Assembly (NCBI RefSeq): GCF_000020525.1
Contig: NC_011026.1
Span: 912,001-976,000, forward strand
DNA: 64,000 nt
Direction: 5' to 3'
Source: Chloroherpeton thalassium ATCC 35110
GTDB taxonomy: Bacteria; Bacteroidota; Chlorobiia; Chlorobiales; Chloroherpetonaceae
Numbering within the stretch: position 1 is the first letter of the stretch; every line of letters begins with the position of its first letter. The notes under the pieces were generated by a model. The model was not told the DNA's origin, ran no database searches, and saw only the letters and a list, made by a program, of their open reading frames with translations. Below are positions 18,118 to 27,826 of this stretch, piece after piece. Made by a program: the position numbers and the translations under genes.

Positions 18118-19023
18118 TCAATACAAAAATTGCAGCGTGAGCACATTTGCCGAACCAAGTTCGTTCGTAAATGGCACATATGCGTAGTCAAAAAGGAAAT
18201 TTTCATATTTGACGCCGAAGCCAAACGACACGCTGCGCGAGTCATTTCCGAGCAAATAGCCGAGCCTCATCCAAAGAAACTCACGAAACGCATACTCCAC
18301 CCCGAGCGCTTGATAGGAATCATCCGAAAAAACGGACACGTGATTTAATTCAAGCAAAAGCGTGTTTTCCTTTCCTTTTCCATCGAGCAAAAACGCATAG
18401 GCGGCGCCAAGCCGGAACGAGGTTGGCAGCTCCGAGGATTCAGAAAGCAGTTTTCCCATCGATCCCATGTTTTGAAGCGCGGCGCCAAAAGAAAGCGGAC
18501 TTTCGGGCAAACGCCATGCTGCCGAAATATCACCAGCGAATCCGGTTGCATCGTTGATGTAAATTTTTTCATAGAGCATTTTTCCGGTCAGCGAAAGCGT
18601 TAAACGCTCGCTCATTTTGCGCGAGTAGGAAAGGCTGATGGCCGCATTTTGGGAGTTGAAATAGCCATCCGGCTCGGCGGTAGGACTGCTGCGAACCGGA
18701 ATATCGCGAACAGAAAGCCAGTAAAGCGAAATGCCAACGGCACTTTTTTCACCGTTGAAATTTGTTGCCGCATAGGAGGCGTAAGTGTCCATGAACCAAA
18801 AATTTTGGGAAAAGAGCGCGCCGGAAATGCCCCGATTTTGCATAAGCGCTGGATTGAAATATGTGGCCGCTGCGCCAGAACTGGACGCCACACCGACGCC
18901 CGCCAAAGCTTGCTCACGCGCCGATGGCACGATTTTCAAAAAATCCAAGCCTGCGCTTGCCTGAGTGGAAAACGGCATGAGAGAAAAGACACTAAAAAAA
19001 AAGACTCGTATGAATTTTTGCAT
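18118..19023 (-). CDS. PorV/PorQ-like outer-membrane protein (UPF0164)
   Basis: Choosing the ATG at 19023 gives 301 residues with a clear signal peptide (MQKFIRVFFFSVFSLMPFST, cleavage near ASA). The mature N-terminus GLDFLKIVPSAREQALAGVG and AATYFNPALM are hallmarks of the PorV/PorQ/UPF0164 beta-barrel group; the rest is amphipathic strands ending in LQFLY. PorV acts with the type IX secretion system in Bacteroidetes/Chlorobi, but many paralogues exist and no other secretion gene is nearby, so that role is only possible. A start 51 bases upstream is unlikely since it would bury the signal peptide. Confidence 0.8.
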   Translation of the reverse strand: MQKFIRVFFFSVFSLMPFSTQASAGLDFLKIVPSAREQALAGVGVASSSGAAATYFNPALMQNRGISGALFSQNFWFMDTYASYAATNFNGEKSAVGISLYWLSVRDIPVRSSPTAEPDGYFNSQNAAISLSYSRKMSERLTLSLTGKMLYEKIYINDATGFAGDISAAWRLPESPLSFGAALQNMGSMGKLLSESSELPTSFRLGAAYAFLLDGKGKENTLLLELNHVSVFSDDSYQALGVEYAFREFLWMRLGYLLGNDSRSVSFGFGVKYENFLFDYAYVPFTNELGSANVLTLQFLY

Positions 19024-19139
19024 GAATGACCGGCTAATTGCCGAAAAGCACACGCTGCGCCTGCTTTTCCGCACGAATTATTAAAATATTTCTCGCGATT
19101 CCATTTTTTGGGGAAAAATTTATGAACGGGGCTGGCAAT

Positions 19140-19161
19140 AAAAAGGGGGCTGTTTGCCCCC
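19140..19161 (-). terminator. Rho-independent terminator after the rhomboid gene
   Basis: On the minus strand a 6-base G/C stem (gggggc / gccccc, loop of 5) is followed by five T. It starts 4 bases past the rhomboid stop codon and ends that transcript before the PorV-like gene. Confidence 0.8.
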
Positions 19162-19164
19162 AGT

Positions 19165-19959
19165 TTATTTCTTTTTGTTGTCTTTGCTGGCTTCTAAGAG
19201 AATGCGCTTTTCCTCACTGCTCAGCGATTCATAGCCACTGCGCGAAATTTTGTCCAAAATAACGTCGATTTTTTCCTCGCGCTCGCGGCTCGAGGGCTGA
19301 TTCGGCGAGCTGTCCTTCATCGGAAAAATTTTGTCTAACCAGTCTTGAAGCGGCCACTCGCCTTGCATAATTTTTATATACACATAGCCAACCAACATGC
19401 CCCCAAGATGTGCAAAATGCGCAACTGGGCTATTGATGTTGAACGTGCTGAAAAACTCAATAATGGCGTAGCCCGCTACAAAATACTTCGCTTTAATTGG
19501 GAAAAGGAAATACAGGAAAATGTAGCGATTCGGAAACATCATGCCGAACGCCAACAACACACCAAACACAGCACCCGATGCGCCAACCGTAGGACCGCCC
19601 GCGCCTATGGACGCAATCAGGTTAATCAATGCCGCACCGACGCCACAAACAAAGTAGTAAGTTGTGAAATGACGCGTACCCCAATAGTTTTCAATTTCAG
19701 CACCGAAAATCCATAAGGCAAACATATTAAACAAGATGTGCGTAAAGCCGCCGTGCAAAAACATATACGTCAGCGGCTGCCAAACCTCAAAATTACCGGA
19801 ATCAATTGGCCAAAGCGCTCCAAGTCCTGTCAAGAATCCACCAAACGGCGTCATGAATTGCAACAAGAAAACCCCGACATTGACCAAAATAATGGTCTTT
19901 ATCGCCGGTGGAATGATGGCAAAACCGCCGGGGCGATACTCATCGTCATAATAACCCAT
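19165..19959 (-). CDS. Rhomboid-family intramembrane serine protease
   Basis: A 264-residue protein with six membrane helices in the first 200 residues and a cytoplasmic tail. The catalytic Ser is S128 in GASGAVFG and the partner His is H184 in HFAHLGG; the first helix is followed by WQPLTYMFLHGGFTHILFNM, the usual L1/H-rich block. Rhomboids cut single-pass proteins inside the membrane; the substrate here is unknown. The tail (EREEKIDVILDKISRSGYES and LSSEEKRILLEAS) is a short helical motif common in Bacteroidetes/Chlorobi rhomboids. It lies downstream of pgk on the same strand; a hairpin (ggaggga/tccctcc, 19989-20008) lies between them. Confidence 0.92.
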   Translation of the reverse strand: MGYYDDEYRPGGFAIIPPAIKTIILVNVGVFLLQFMTPFGGFLTGLGALWPIDSGNFEVWQPLTYMFLHGGFTHILFNMFALWIFGAEIENYWGTRHFTTYYFVCGVGAALINLIASIGAGGPTVGASGAVFGVLLAFGMMFPNRYIFLYFLFPIKAKYFVAGYAIIEFFSTFNINSPVAHFAHLGGMLVGYVYIKIMQGEWPLQDWLDKIFPMKDSSPNQPSSREREEKIDVILDKISRSGYESLSSEEKRILLEASKDNKKK

Positions 19960-20080
19960 AAAGTATAACTCCTCCGTAGAAATTAGCTGGAGGGATGAAC
20001 ATCCCTCCGGTAGTAAAGTTCTGAAGTTGCGAAAACCGATTAATTATTCAAAACGGGGATTGGTCTTTGGCCGTAAGAGT

Positions 20081-21274
20081 TTAAGCGTTGCTAAGCGCTG
20101 CAATGCCTGGAAGTTCTTTTCCTTCAAGGAATTCCAGACTGGCGCCGCCGCCGGTTGAAACATGCGTAACGCTATCCTCAAGGCCGGCTACTGCAATGGC
20201 AGCCGCGGAGTCCCCACCCCCTATAACCGTAATCGCACCTTGTTTTGTTGCATCGGCGAGAGCTTGCGCCACAGCCATTGTGCCTTTTGCAAATTTTTCC
20301 ATTTCAAATACGCCCATCGGACCATTCCAAATAACGGTCTTGGCATTGACGACTTCCTCACGGAAGCAGTTGGCCGTTTCTGGCCCAATATCAAGTCCCA
20401 TCCAATCGTCTTCAATGCTATCGATGGTTGCAATTTTGGTATTGGCATCCTGATCGAATTTGTCGGCCAAAACCACATCGGTTGGCAACAAGAACTTCAC
20501 ACCTGAAGTTTTCGCTTTTTCCAAAATCGATTTTGCCAGCTCCAACTTATCGTCTTCAACCAACGATTTTCCAATATTGTAGCCTTGTGCTTTAAAGAAG
20601 GTGAAAACCATTGCGCCGCCAACCAGCACCGTGTCTACTTTTCCGAGCAGGTTTTCGAGCACATCAATTTTGCCAGAAATCTTTGCGCCACCCAAAATCG
20701 CGACAAACGGACGAACCGGATTGGCGGTGGCTTCTCCCAAATACGTCAATTCTTTTCCAATCAAATATCCAGCAACCGATTCGGCCACATAGTTTGTAAC
20801 GCCTTCCGTAGACGCATGAGCGCGGTGTGCTGTTCCAAACGCATCGTTGACAAACACCTCACCAAGCGATGCCAAGCTTTTGGCAAACTCAGGATCGTTT
20901 GCTTCTTCTTCTTTGTGGAAACGAAGATTTTCCAGCATGAGCACGTCACCGGCTTTCATGGCTGCAGCCATGTTCTTGACTTCATCACCAATGCAATCCG
21001 GCGCCATTTGAACCGGTTTTCCAAGCAATTCAGCCAGCCGATCAGCAGCAGGCTTCAACGACATTTCAGCAACCGGTTTGCCCTTTGGACGGCCAAGGTG
21101 CGACATGAGAATTACACATCCACCATCGCTCAGCACTTTCTGAATAGATGGAAGTGCACCACGAATGCGAATATCGTCGGTGACTGCGCCGTCTTTAAGC
21201 GGCACATTAAAATCAACGCGCATCAGCACGCGTTTTCCAGCAAAGGAGACGTCATCAACGGTTTTTTTCTTCAT
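20081..21274 (-). CDS. pgk: Phosphoglycerate kinase
   Basis: A 397-residue enzyme converting 1,3-bisphosphoglycerate and ADP to 3-phosphoglycerate and ATP, used in glycolysis, gluconeogenesis and, in reverse sense, from fixed carbon. The start [37 protein letters not shown], the hinge [12 protein letters not shown], and the C-terminal nucleotide site with GGGDSAAAI and [14 protein letters not shown] are all present. Length is standard. The gene follows the large lipoprotein gene by 31 bases. Confidence 0.98.
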   Translation of the reverse strand: MKKKTVDDVSFAGKRVLMRVDFNVPLKDGAVTDDIRIRGALPSIQKVLSDGGCVILMSHLGRPKGKPVAEMSLKPAADRLAELLGKPVQMAPDCIGDEVKNMAAAMKAGDVLMLENLRFHKEEEANDPEFAKSLASLGEVFVNDAFGTAHRAHASTEGVTNYVAESVAGYLIGKELTYLGEATANPVRPFVAILGGAKISGKIDVLENLLGKVDTVLVGGAMVFTFFKAQGYNIGKSLVEDDKLELAKSILEKAKTSGVKFLLPTDVVLADKFDQDANTKIATIDSIEDDWMGLDIGPETANCFREEVVNAKTVIWNGPMGVFEMEKFAKGTMAVAQALADATKQGAITVIGGGDSAAAIAVAGLEDSVTHVSTGGGASLEFLEGKELPGIAALSNA

Positions 21275-21305
21275 AATAAATGGATCGACTTTAATTTTTT
21301 AGAAA

Positions 21306-23381
21306 TTATTCTTGATTCACGCGATATGTCGCGTTACCGACCACCTTAATTTGTAGTTTATCCGTCGTTTTCAAAATCACTTTTCTCGTATCCTCACCAT
21401 CCTTCGTGTCGGCGGTTACAAATGTAGCTGCATATTTTGCTTGTTCCAAAAGCCGAATCTCTTCCGCATCAAGTTCTACCACATTGGTTGACGTTTTTGA
21501 GCCGTTGCTTTCCCAAAAGTCAGCGTTGATCGACGAGATCACAAGCGGCGCGGTATTGATGACGATGGAATCGTTGCGCGGCAAACGGAAAACGCTGCCA
21601 TCCTCACGCTGCATCGTCGTGCGGGATTCATCCTGAAAAATCATATAAAAAGAAGCGGACAGTGGAAATTCACTTTCACAGATGATTGAAACCGAAAGCG
21701 CATCGATATCTTCCGTATTATTGGCGCTCACGCTGGTTGTATCTTTAAAGACAATCCGCGTGGCGTCAAAAGCCATCGGCACCACCACTTTTAATTTCAT
21801 GCGCACTTTGCTGGTATCTTCGGCTTTACCTTCTTCTTGGTTTGGGTTAAATGTCATTGCGCCCGAAGCGATTATCTCTGTTGGGAAAATTTCCAAAAAC
21901 GCCGAGACATTGCTATTTGAAGAATCGAACACCACCGTGCCACTGCCTGTGGAAGAAGCTTTTTCAATCTCAACGGGAAGCGCCGTTAGTGCTACGGCTT
22001 GCGAATTGGCTTTCCCAATAAACGTGGGCGAGCCTGAAATATCGAAATCAACAGAATTTTGGAATTCCGCCACGACTCTTGGATTGTAGAATTTTGCTTG
22101 CGGATTTTCACCAAGATTTTCAAACGCATCGATTCGCAGCGGCTCGGTCTCGATTTCATACGAAATGGATTTGGTTGTTCCTTCAAAGGATTTTGCGACC
22201 AAATCGCTCACCGTTACATTCGCCGAAACCTCATCCGATGAGTTAATCGTGACAAAATCATCAATCGCATCGACTTCCAATCTGAAAATATATTTGGCAT
22301 GCGTCAGCACATCACGGCTTTGCAGCGCCGACGCCTTAATTGTTGTTCCGCTTAAATCGGCGGTTTCCGACAAAATCGCGCTCTGGGGATTTTCAACAGG
22401 AATTTCAAATGGCTGGTTTTGTTCGGTCAACACATCGGGGAATAAAATACTGGCTGATTGAATATGCGCGCGGATTTCTTCTGGCAGGTTGTTTTTGACG
22501 GTGATATCGATTTGGCCTTTTTTCAAGAGCGACGCTCTGACGCTAATGACATCGTTTCCTGCAACAGAAATGGCGTTGGTATCTGCGGGCGTTTGTGCGG
22601 GAATTTTAGCATCTGCCGTTATAAAAGAAAATGGATCGCCTCGCGCAATCACCATATTGAGAGAATCGCTAAGATGAAAAGACGCTGCGGCCTGCGCCGG
22701 AATAGAGCCATCCACAATCTTAGCCAGAAAAACCGGATAAATGGTTTTTCCATTGAGCGTTAGCGATTCGGAAACCGTATTTCCCGAAGCGATATTTTCA
22801 AACACAACCTGCCCTAAACTCGTCATCGCCTGCTCGCTCTCTCCGTTCCATATTTCCACCGTGAGATCTTCAAAAGCAATGCCGGTATTATTAATAATGG
22901 TGGCGATCACATCGCCCGTATCAATTTGCACAGACTTGATCGCATCCGCGACAGAAAGGGTGTAGTCTCGAGATTGAAGATTTTCAACCCGTTCGATATC
23001 CGTTTGCGATTCGTCCAATGTAAAACCGGTTGCGTCAGCCAAATCACTCAGCTGCTGATAGCTCGTGTCTCGAAACGACGGCAGCGAAATGCGCTTGCCG
23101 ACTTCAAAACTTAAGGTTGAAGCGGTATCGCCGAAGGCAAGGCTATCACCGATTTCGATGGTTTCGAACACATCTTCATAAACATAAGCGATGATGCCGT
23201 TTGCATCGGCAATAGCAACCGAATCATTTTGATTGACTAAAGAGAGCGCACTATAAGTTGACTGAACCAGCGGGAGCTTTCCTTCGATGTTCCATGTGGG
23301 TTCTGCAGGGTCTTCGATGTTGCAGCTGGTAAGAATGAGGAACGAAAAGAAAAGCAGCGAGAAATAATTGAAGGGTTTCAT
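21306..23381 (-). CDS. Large hypothetical lipoprotein
   Basis: A 691-residue protein with a lipoprotein signal peptide: hydrophobic core, lipobox LTSC with Cys20, then an acidic stretch. The mature part is rich in beta-strand sequence and Ser/Thr/Asp, with recurring IDTGDVIATIINNTGIAFED-like blocks reminiscent of stacked Ig-like domains. No catalytic motif is apparent. Likely anchored in the outer membrane. Similar long lipoproteins occur in Chlorobi and Bacteroidetes, without assigned role. It heads the row lipoprotein-pgk-rhomboid. Confidence 0.75.
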   Translation of the reverse strand: MKPFNYFSLLFFSFLILTSCNIEDPAEPTWNIEGKLPLVQSTYSALSLVNQNDSVAIADANGIIAYVYEDVFETIEIGDSLAFGDTASTLSFEVGKRISLPSFRDTSYQQLSDLADATGFTLDESQTDIERVENLQSRDYTLSVADAIKSVQIDTGDVIATIINNTGIAFEDLTVEIWNGESEQAMTSLGQVVFENIASGNTVSESLTLNGKTIYPVFLAKIVDGSIPAQAAASFHLSDSLNMVIARGDPFSFITADAKIPAQTPADTNAISVAGNDVISVRASLLKKGQIDITVKNNLPEEIRAHIQSASILFPDVLTEQNQPFEIPVENPQSAILSETADLSGTTIKASALQSRDVLTHAKYIFRLEVDAIDDFVTINSSDEVSANVTVSDLVAKSFEGTTKSISYEIETEPLRIDAFENLGENPQAKFYNPRVVAEFQNSVDFDISGSPTFIGKANSQAVALTALPVEIEKASSTGSGTVVFDSSNSNVSAFLEIFPTEIIASGAMTFNPNQEEGKAEDTSKVRMKLKVVVPMAFDATRIVFKDTTSVSANNTEDIDALSVSIICESEFPLSASFYMIFQDESRTTMQREDGSVFRLPRNDSIVINTAPLVISSINADFWESNGSKTSTNVVELDAEEIRLLEQAKYAATFVTADTKDGEDTRKVILKTTDKLQIKVVGNATYRVNQE

Positions 23382-23452
23382 TAGGGATTTCGCTCTAAAA
23401 GTTTTTGTTTTGCAGTTCGCTAAAATATTAAAAAAAACTGAATGAAGTTGTA

Positions 23453-23929
23453 ATGAGTTCGTACAAAGGGCATCTTTTCGGCGGCGCGCTGTTTTTCATT
23501 CCGCTTTCCGTGGTGTTGGTTTTATTTTTTGATTATAACACGCTTTCCAAGTTTGAGTTTTTGCTTCAAGTTGGAATTTTATTTTCCATCACGCTTTTAT
23601 TTTCGCTTTGGCCAGATGTGGATATAAAAAGTAAAGGCCAGCTGATTTTTTACCGCTTTTTTGTCGGAGTTGATGTGGTGCTAATCCTAACACAAAAACT
23701 TCAAGAATCTGCATTTCTCGGGCTTTTTGCCATGCTGCCATTGATTGGCCGACATCGCGGCTGGACACATTCTCTTTGGGCAGCGTTCCTTATTCCAACG
23801 CCATTTTTATTTCTTCCGCTCTTCTATGCCGGAAAACCCTTGTATTTTGGAATGCCTTACTACCTCGCTGCGCTTTTTGGCTATATTAGCCATCGTTTTA
23901 TGGATGGACTTGTCGGAAAGAAAAAGTAG
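23453..23929 (+). CDS. DUF457/YdjM-like membrane-bound metal-dependent hydrolase
   Basis: A 158-residue protein with four membrane segments. The N-terminal His in YKGHLFGG, the DVD in LWPDVDIKS and the motif HRGWTHSLW (residues about 99-107) are the features of the YdjM/DUF457 family, predicted membrane hydrolases; in E. coli YdjM is an SOS-regulated protein. I do not see an SOS box in the short divergent gap upstream. Function unproven. Confidence 0.85.
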   Translation: MSSYKGHLFGGALFFIPLSVVLVLFFDYNTLSKFEFLLQVGILFSITLLFSLWPDVDIKSKGQLIFYRFFVGVDVVLILTQKLQESAFLGLFAMLPLIGRHRGWTHSLWAAFLIPTPFLFLPLFYAGKPLYFGMPYYLAALFGYISHRFMDGLVGKKK

Positions 23930-24080
23930 TTTATGCCTGCGGCTGTTTTGCAATGTTAACCAAACGATAGCGTGTTCTTTCGGTCAAACTTTAGCAGGAA
24001 AAAAAAAAGATAAAGGAAACACTTTTTTTTATCCTTGCGGCGCGTTGAAATAAGTTACTTTGATTAAATCAATCGGGGGC

Positions 24081-24116
24081 GTATATTTTCATATACCCTT
24101 TTTACCACACGGTAAA
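24081..24116. promoter_or_regulatory. Two tandem 6-4-6 palindromes upstream of the sensor kinase
   Basis: Perfect dyads gtatat-tttc-atatac (24081-24096) and tttacc-acac-ggtaaa (24101-24116). Both have six-base arms and a four-base spacer, and their centres are exactly 20 bases apart, so they lie on the same helix face. They sit in the 441-base gene-free gap between the DUF457 gene and the hybrid kinase, about 255 bases before the latter. The rest of this gap holds homopolymer A/T runs and nothing else I can call. A regulator-binding role is inference. Confidence 0.35.
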
Positions 24117-24370
24117 GCACGAAAAGCTGGAGAGGTATGCCTTTTGTTTTTTCTTTAAATGCTTTGGTTTAACTCTGCAATGCATTATTACCACGAACCC
24201 ATGTTTTTGCTTTTCAATTTACCACTACCACATTATACATTCAGGTTCTAAAATTTTTAATCGTTTAGCCGAATACGAACATCCCCATTGAAATGTTAAA
24301 CGGAACACTTTTTTAACGTGCTCTTTGAGGAATAGAAATGACCAATGAAACAACCTAACGGCAACTGTTT

Positions 24371-27300
24371 ATGGCAATTTGTAAAATCACTGAAGATGGC
24401 CTCATACAAGAAGTAAGTAGCGAATTTCTGAAAACCCTATCTTACGATGCTCATGATGTGCTTGGTGAACCTTTCACAAAGCTGCTTGCAGAGCCATTCC
24501 CCAAAAAAGCCGTTCAATATATCCAGCAAGTTTTTTCCGGTGGGCACATTTGGAACATAAAATGGCCGCTCCAAACCAAAACAGGCCAAACCATAGAATT
24601 ACTTTTCCGTGCTGAAATTATGGAAAACGGCTCAGGCCAAAAATCAGCCTTGCTTATTTTCTCGAATTTGCACGCACCCGGCCATCATGCAGCTCGTAGC
24701 CAGTCATCATCGCCCAATTCGGTTAGTGAAGCCCAATTGGCTTTGTTGCTCAATCATTTTCCAGGAATGGCATACCGCTGCGCCAATGAACCCGAATGGC
24801 CAATGCTTTTTGCCAGCAAAGGCTGCCAAAAGCTGACGGGTTACCTCCCTGAGGATTTTGTAAGAACCAAGCAAGTTTTTTACAACGATCTGATCCATCC
24901 TGACGATCGCCACTATGTTTGGGAGGAAATTCAACAAGCCATCGAGTCGGGAAAAGTTTTTAAGCTTTTTTATCGTATTCGCACCCAAACCGGACAGGAA
25001 AAATGGGTTTTTGAGCAAGGCCATGCCATTCCAGGCACTAATTATAAAGGCACAGAAACCTTAATGCTTGAAGGATTTATCAGCGATATTTCCGAGCTCA
25101 AACAGGCCGAGTCGGCGCTGATGCAGCATCAAGCGATCATGAATAGCATTTTTCGCGCGTCGTCTGTTGGCGTTGGCGTTAGCATGGACGATTTGTTTTA
25201 TAAGCTGAATCATACTTTTTGCGAAATGCTGGGCTATAAGTCGGAAGAATTGCTCGGAAAAAAAATGCGCATCATTTTCTTTTCCGACGACGACTATCAA
25301 GGCGACTCGGGCATTTATCAAGCGCTTGAGGCAAACTTGTCGGTCAAGCGAGAAGTTCGCCTAAAGTGCAAAGACGGCTCCGCCTTAGATGTTTATATGA
25401 GCATTTCTCCGCTCAATTCAACAGACTTTTCCAAAGGGCTCGCGTTTTCGGTACTCGATATTTCGAAACAAAAATCCGCAGCCGCGCAACTTCAAGAGCA
25501 AAAAGCAACCCTAAGCGCCATTTTCAGAAGCACGCCCACAGGCATCGGCTTGATTCTCAATAACCAATTCATGGAAGTCAATGGCCGATTTTGTGAAATG
25601 CTGGGCTACCATCAAGACGAGCTGATCGCCACCCATCCCGATTCGCCTAACCGGCTTTGCCAAGAAGCTTACGATGCGCTCGTTTCCGAAATACTGGATC
25701 AAATTAACGAGCAGGGCATCGGCACGTGCGAAACACAATTCCAACGCAAAGATGGCTCAACCATTCATGTGCTGCTCAGCGCCGCGCAACTTGATCCTGA
25801 CGACGCCTCAAAAGGAATTACCTTTTCTGCACTTGACATCACCGAACGCACTCAAGCCGAATCCAAGCTTCAGGTGGTGGCGGATGAATTCAAGGCCGTG
25901 CTGAATAATTTTCCGCAAATCCTTTATATCATCGACCCAGAGACCTACGAAATCATTTTTGCAAATAAAAAATTAATCGACACCGTGGGCTTCAATCCGG
26001 TTGGGCATATTTGTTACACCGTCATTCAAGACTACTTTAAGCCGTGCGATCTTTGCGCCACGTCCATCAGAAGCCTAAATGAAAAAGGGCAGGTCTATAC
26101 TTGGGAATATCATAGCAAGCATTACGATAAAGACTACCTCATTAACGAGCAGATTATTGGCTGGCCGGATGGCCGCGATGTACGCATGAAAATCGTGATC
26201 GATATTTCTCAACAGAAAAAAGCTGAACGCAAAATTCAAGAGCAAGCTGAACTGCTCGATAAAGCGCATGATGCCATTAGTTTGCGCAGTTTGGATGGCA
26301 AGATTTTGTATTGGAACAAAGCGGCTGAATTCATTTTTGGGTGGACACAAGAAGAAATTCTTGGCAAAAGTGATGACATGATTTTCAGCAAAGAGAATCT
26401 TTACGTGCTTCAAGAAGCTGTGCACACCGTGATTGATACGGGCGAATGGATCGGCGAAATTGAAACGCAAACCAAACATGGAGATAACATTGTCATCGAT
26501 AGCCACTGGTCGCTTGTCAAAGATGATTCTGGCAATCCTGACACCATCTTAACCATCAGCACCGATATTACCATCAAAAAGCAAATCGAAAAACAGCTGC
26601 TTCGCACGCAGCGCTTGGAAAATATTGGTATGTTGGCTGGCGGCATCGCACACGACTTGAACAATATTTTGAGCCCGATTTTGCTTTCGATTCAATATCT
26701 GAAAATGAAAGTGCAAGACCCGCACCTATCCGACGTGTTGGATTCAGTCCGGCAAAGCGCCCAACGCGGCGCCGATATGGTCAAGCAGATTTTATCGTTC
26801 TCCAAAGGGCGCGAAGGCAAGCGAATTCCTATCAAAATGCACCATTTGGTCAATGAACTTGAAAGCTTGATTTATGATACCTTCCCAAAAGGCGTTACCG
26901 TGGATCTGAACGTTCCTAAAAGTTTATCCTGCATCAGCGGCGACCCAACCGAACTGCAACAAGTTTTGCTGAACCTTTGCGTAAATGCGCGAGACGCCAT
27001 GCAAGAGGCCGGCGTTCTTTCCATCAAAGCTGAAGAGGCTTTTTTTGACGCCAGCACGCCAAACATGCCACCCGAGCTGAAAACGGGCGTCTATATTCAC
27101 TTGAGCGTTTCCGATACGGGAACGGGCATTCCCGAACATTTGATCGACAAAATTTTTGACCCGTTTTTCACCACAAAAGAAGCGGGCAAAGGCACTGGCT
27201 TGGGGCTTTTTACCGTTCATGGCATTGTGAAAAAGCACAACGGATTTTTGTCCGTGCATAGCAAATTAGACCACGGCACTACCTTCCATCTTTATTTTCC

Positions 27301-27742
27301 GGCAGAAAAATCTTCTTTGTCGCTCGCGGAGCAGGTCTCACAACTCGACATGGATTCGGGCAATGGCGAAACGATTCTCATCATTGAAGATGAAGCGCCA
27401 CTTAGAAACATCATGACTCAAATTCTTGATGCTCATGGCTATAAGGTTTTTGTCGCGGAAAATGGCGCGCGCGGCATCGACATTTTTGTTCAGCACAAAA
27501 GCCAAATCGATGTCATTATTGTAGATTTGGTCATGCCCGTGATGGATGGCGTTTCGACCGTTTATGCGCTTCGACACATCACCCAAAACTTGCCGATTAT
27601 TGTTTGCAGCGGCGAAAGCACAAAAATTGAACTGGCCAGTTCATTGAAAATTTCTGGGTTTTTGATGAAACCCTTTACCACAGAAATGCTGCTGAAAACC
27701 ATTTCGCAAACGCTGGGCGAACACGAGATTACGGAAGACTAA
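24371..27742 (+). CDS. Multi-PAS hybrid sensor histidine kinase/response regulator
   Basis: A 1123-residue cytoplasmic hybrid kinase with no membrane segment. About six PAS domains precede the kinase: roughly 1-97, 122-247 (with LIHPDDR), 250-370, 376-493, 503-619 and 623-738. The HisKA box has H761 in GGIAHDLNNIL; the ATPase lobe shows NARDA, DTGTGIP and GTGLGL; a C-terminal receiver has E1006/D1007, phospho-acceptor D1052 and K1100. The fifth PAS carries three Cys (C548, C559, C562), a pattern that could bind a metal or respond to redox. No output regulator is adjacent. An ATG is used with modest ribosome site; no better start exists upstream. Confidence 0.92.
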   Translation: MAICKITEDGLIQEVSSEFLKTLSYDAHDVLGEPFTKLLAEPFPKKAVQYIQQVFSGGHIWNIKWPLQTKTGQTIELLFRAEIMENGSGQKSALLIFSNLHAPGHHAARSQSSSPNSVSEAQLALLLNHFPGMAYRCANEPEWPMLFASKGCQKLTGYLPEDFVRTKQVFYNDLIHPDDRHYVWEEIQQAIESGKVFKLFYRIRTQTGQEKWVFEQGHAIPGTNYKGTETLMLEGFISDISELKQAESALMQHQAIMNSIFRASSVGVGVSMDDLFYKLNHTFCEMLGYKSEELLGKKMRIIFFSDDDYQGDSGIYQALEANLSVKREVRLKCKDGSALDVYMSISPLNSTDFSKGLAFSVLDISKQKSAAAQLQEQKATLSAIFRSTPTGIGLILNNQFMEVNGRFCEMLGYHQDELIATHPDSPNRLCQEAYDALVSEILDQINEQGIGTCETQFQRKDGSTIHVLLSAAQLDPDDASKGITFSALDITERTQAESKLQVVADEFKAVLNNFPQILYIIDPETYEIIFANKKLIDTVGFNPVGHICYTVIQDYFKPCDLCATSIRSLNEKGQVYTWEYHSKHYDKDYLINEQIIGWPDGRDVRMKIVIDISQQKKAERKIQEQAELLDKAHDAISLRSLDGKILYWNKAAEFIFGWTQEEILGKSDDMIFSKENLYVLQEAVHTVIDTGEWIGEIETQTKHGDNIVIDSHWSLVKDDSGNPDTILTISTDITIKKQIEKQLLRTQRLENIGMLAGGIAHDLNNILSPILLSIQYLKMKVQDPHLSDVLDSVRQSAQRGADMVKQILSFSKGREGKRIPIKMHHLVNELESLIYDTFPKGVTVDLNVPKSLSCISGDPTELQQVLLNLCVNARDAMQEAGVLSIKAEEAFFDASTPNMPPELKTGVYIHLSVSDTGTGIPEHLIDKIFDPFFTTKEAGKGTGLGLFTVHGIVKKHNGFLSVHSKLDHGTTFHLYFPAEKSSLSLAEQVSQLDMDSGNGETILIIEDEAPLRNIMTQILDAHGYKVFVAENGARGIDIFVQHKSQIDVIIVDLVMPVMDGVSTVYALRHITQNLPIIVCSGESTKIELASSLKISGFLMKPFTTEMLLKTISQTLGEHEITED

Positions 27743-27826
27743 TTAGCCAACGATATTAACAATGGCGTAACTTTCCGACTTGTATTTTTGCGTGTTTGTA
27801 AAAACTCTTAACCCTTAAGCTTCACC

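Noticed and set aside
19989-20008. Hairpin ggaggga/tccctcc as a terminator after pgk
   Set aside because: No T run follows on either strand; it may only be a transcript-stabilising stem.
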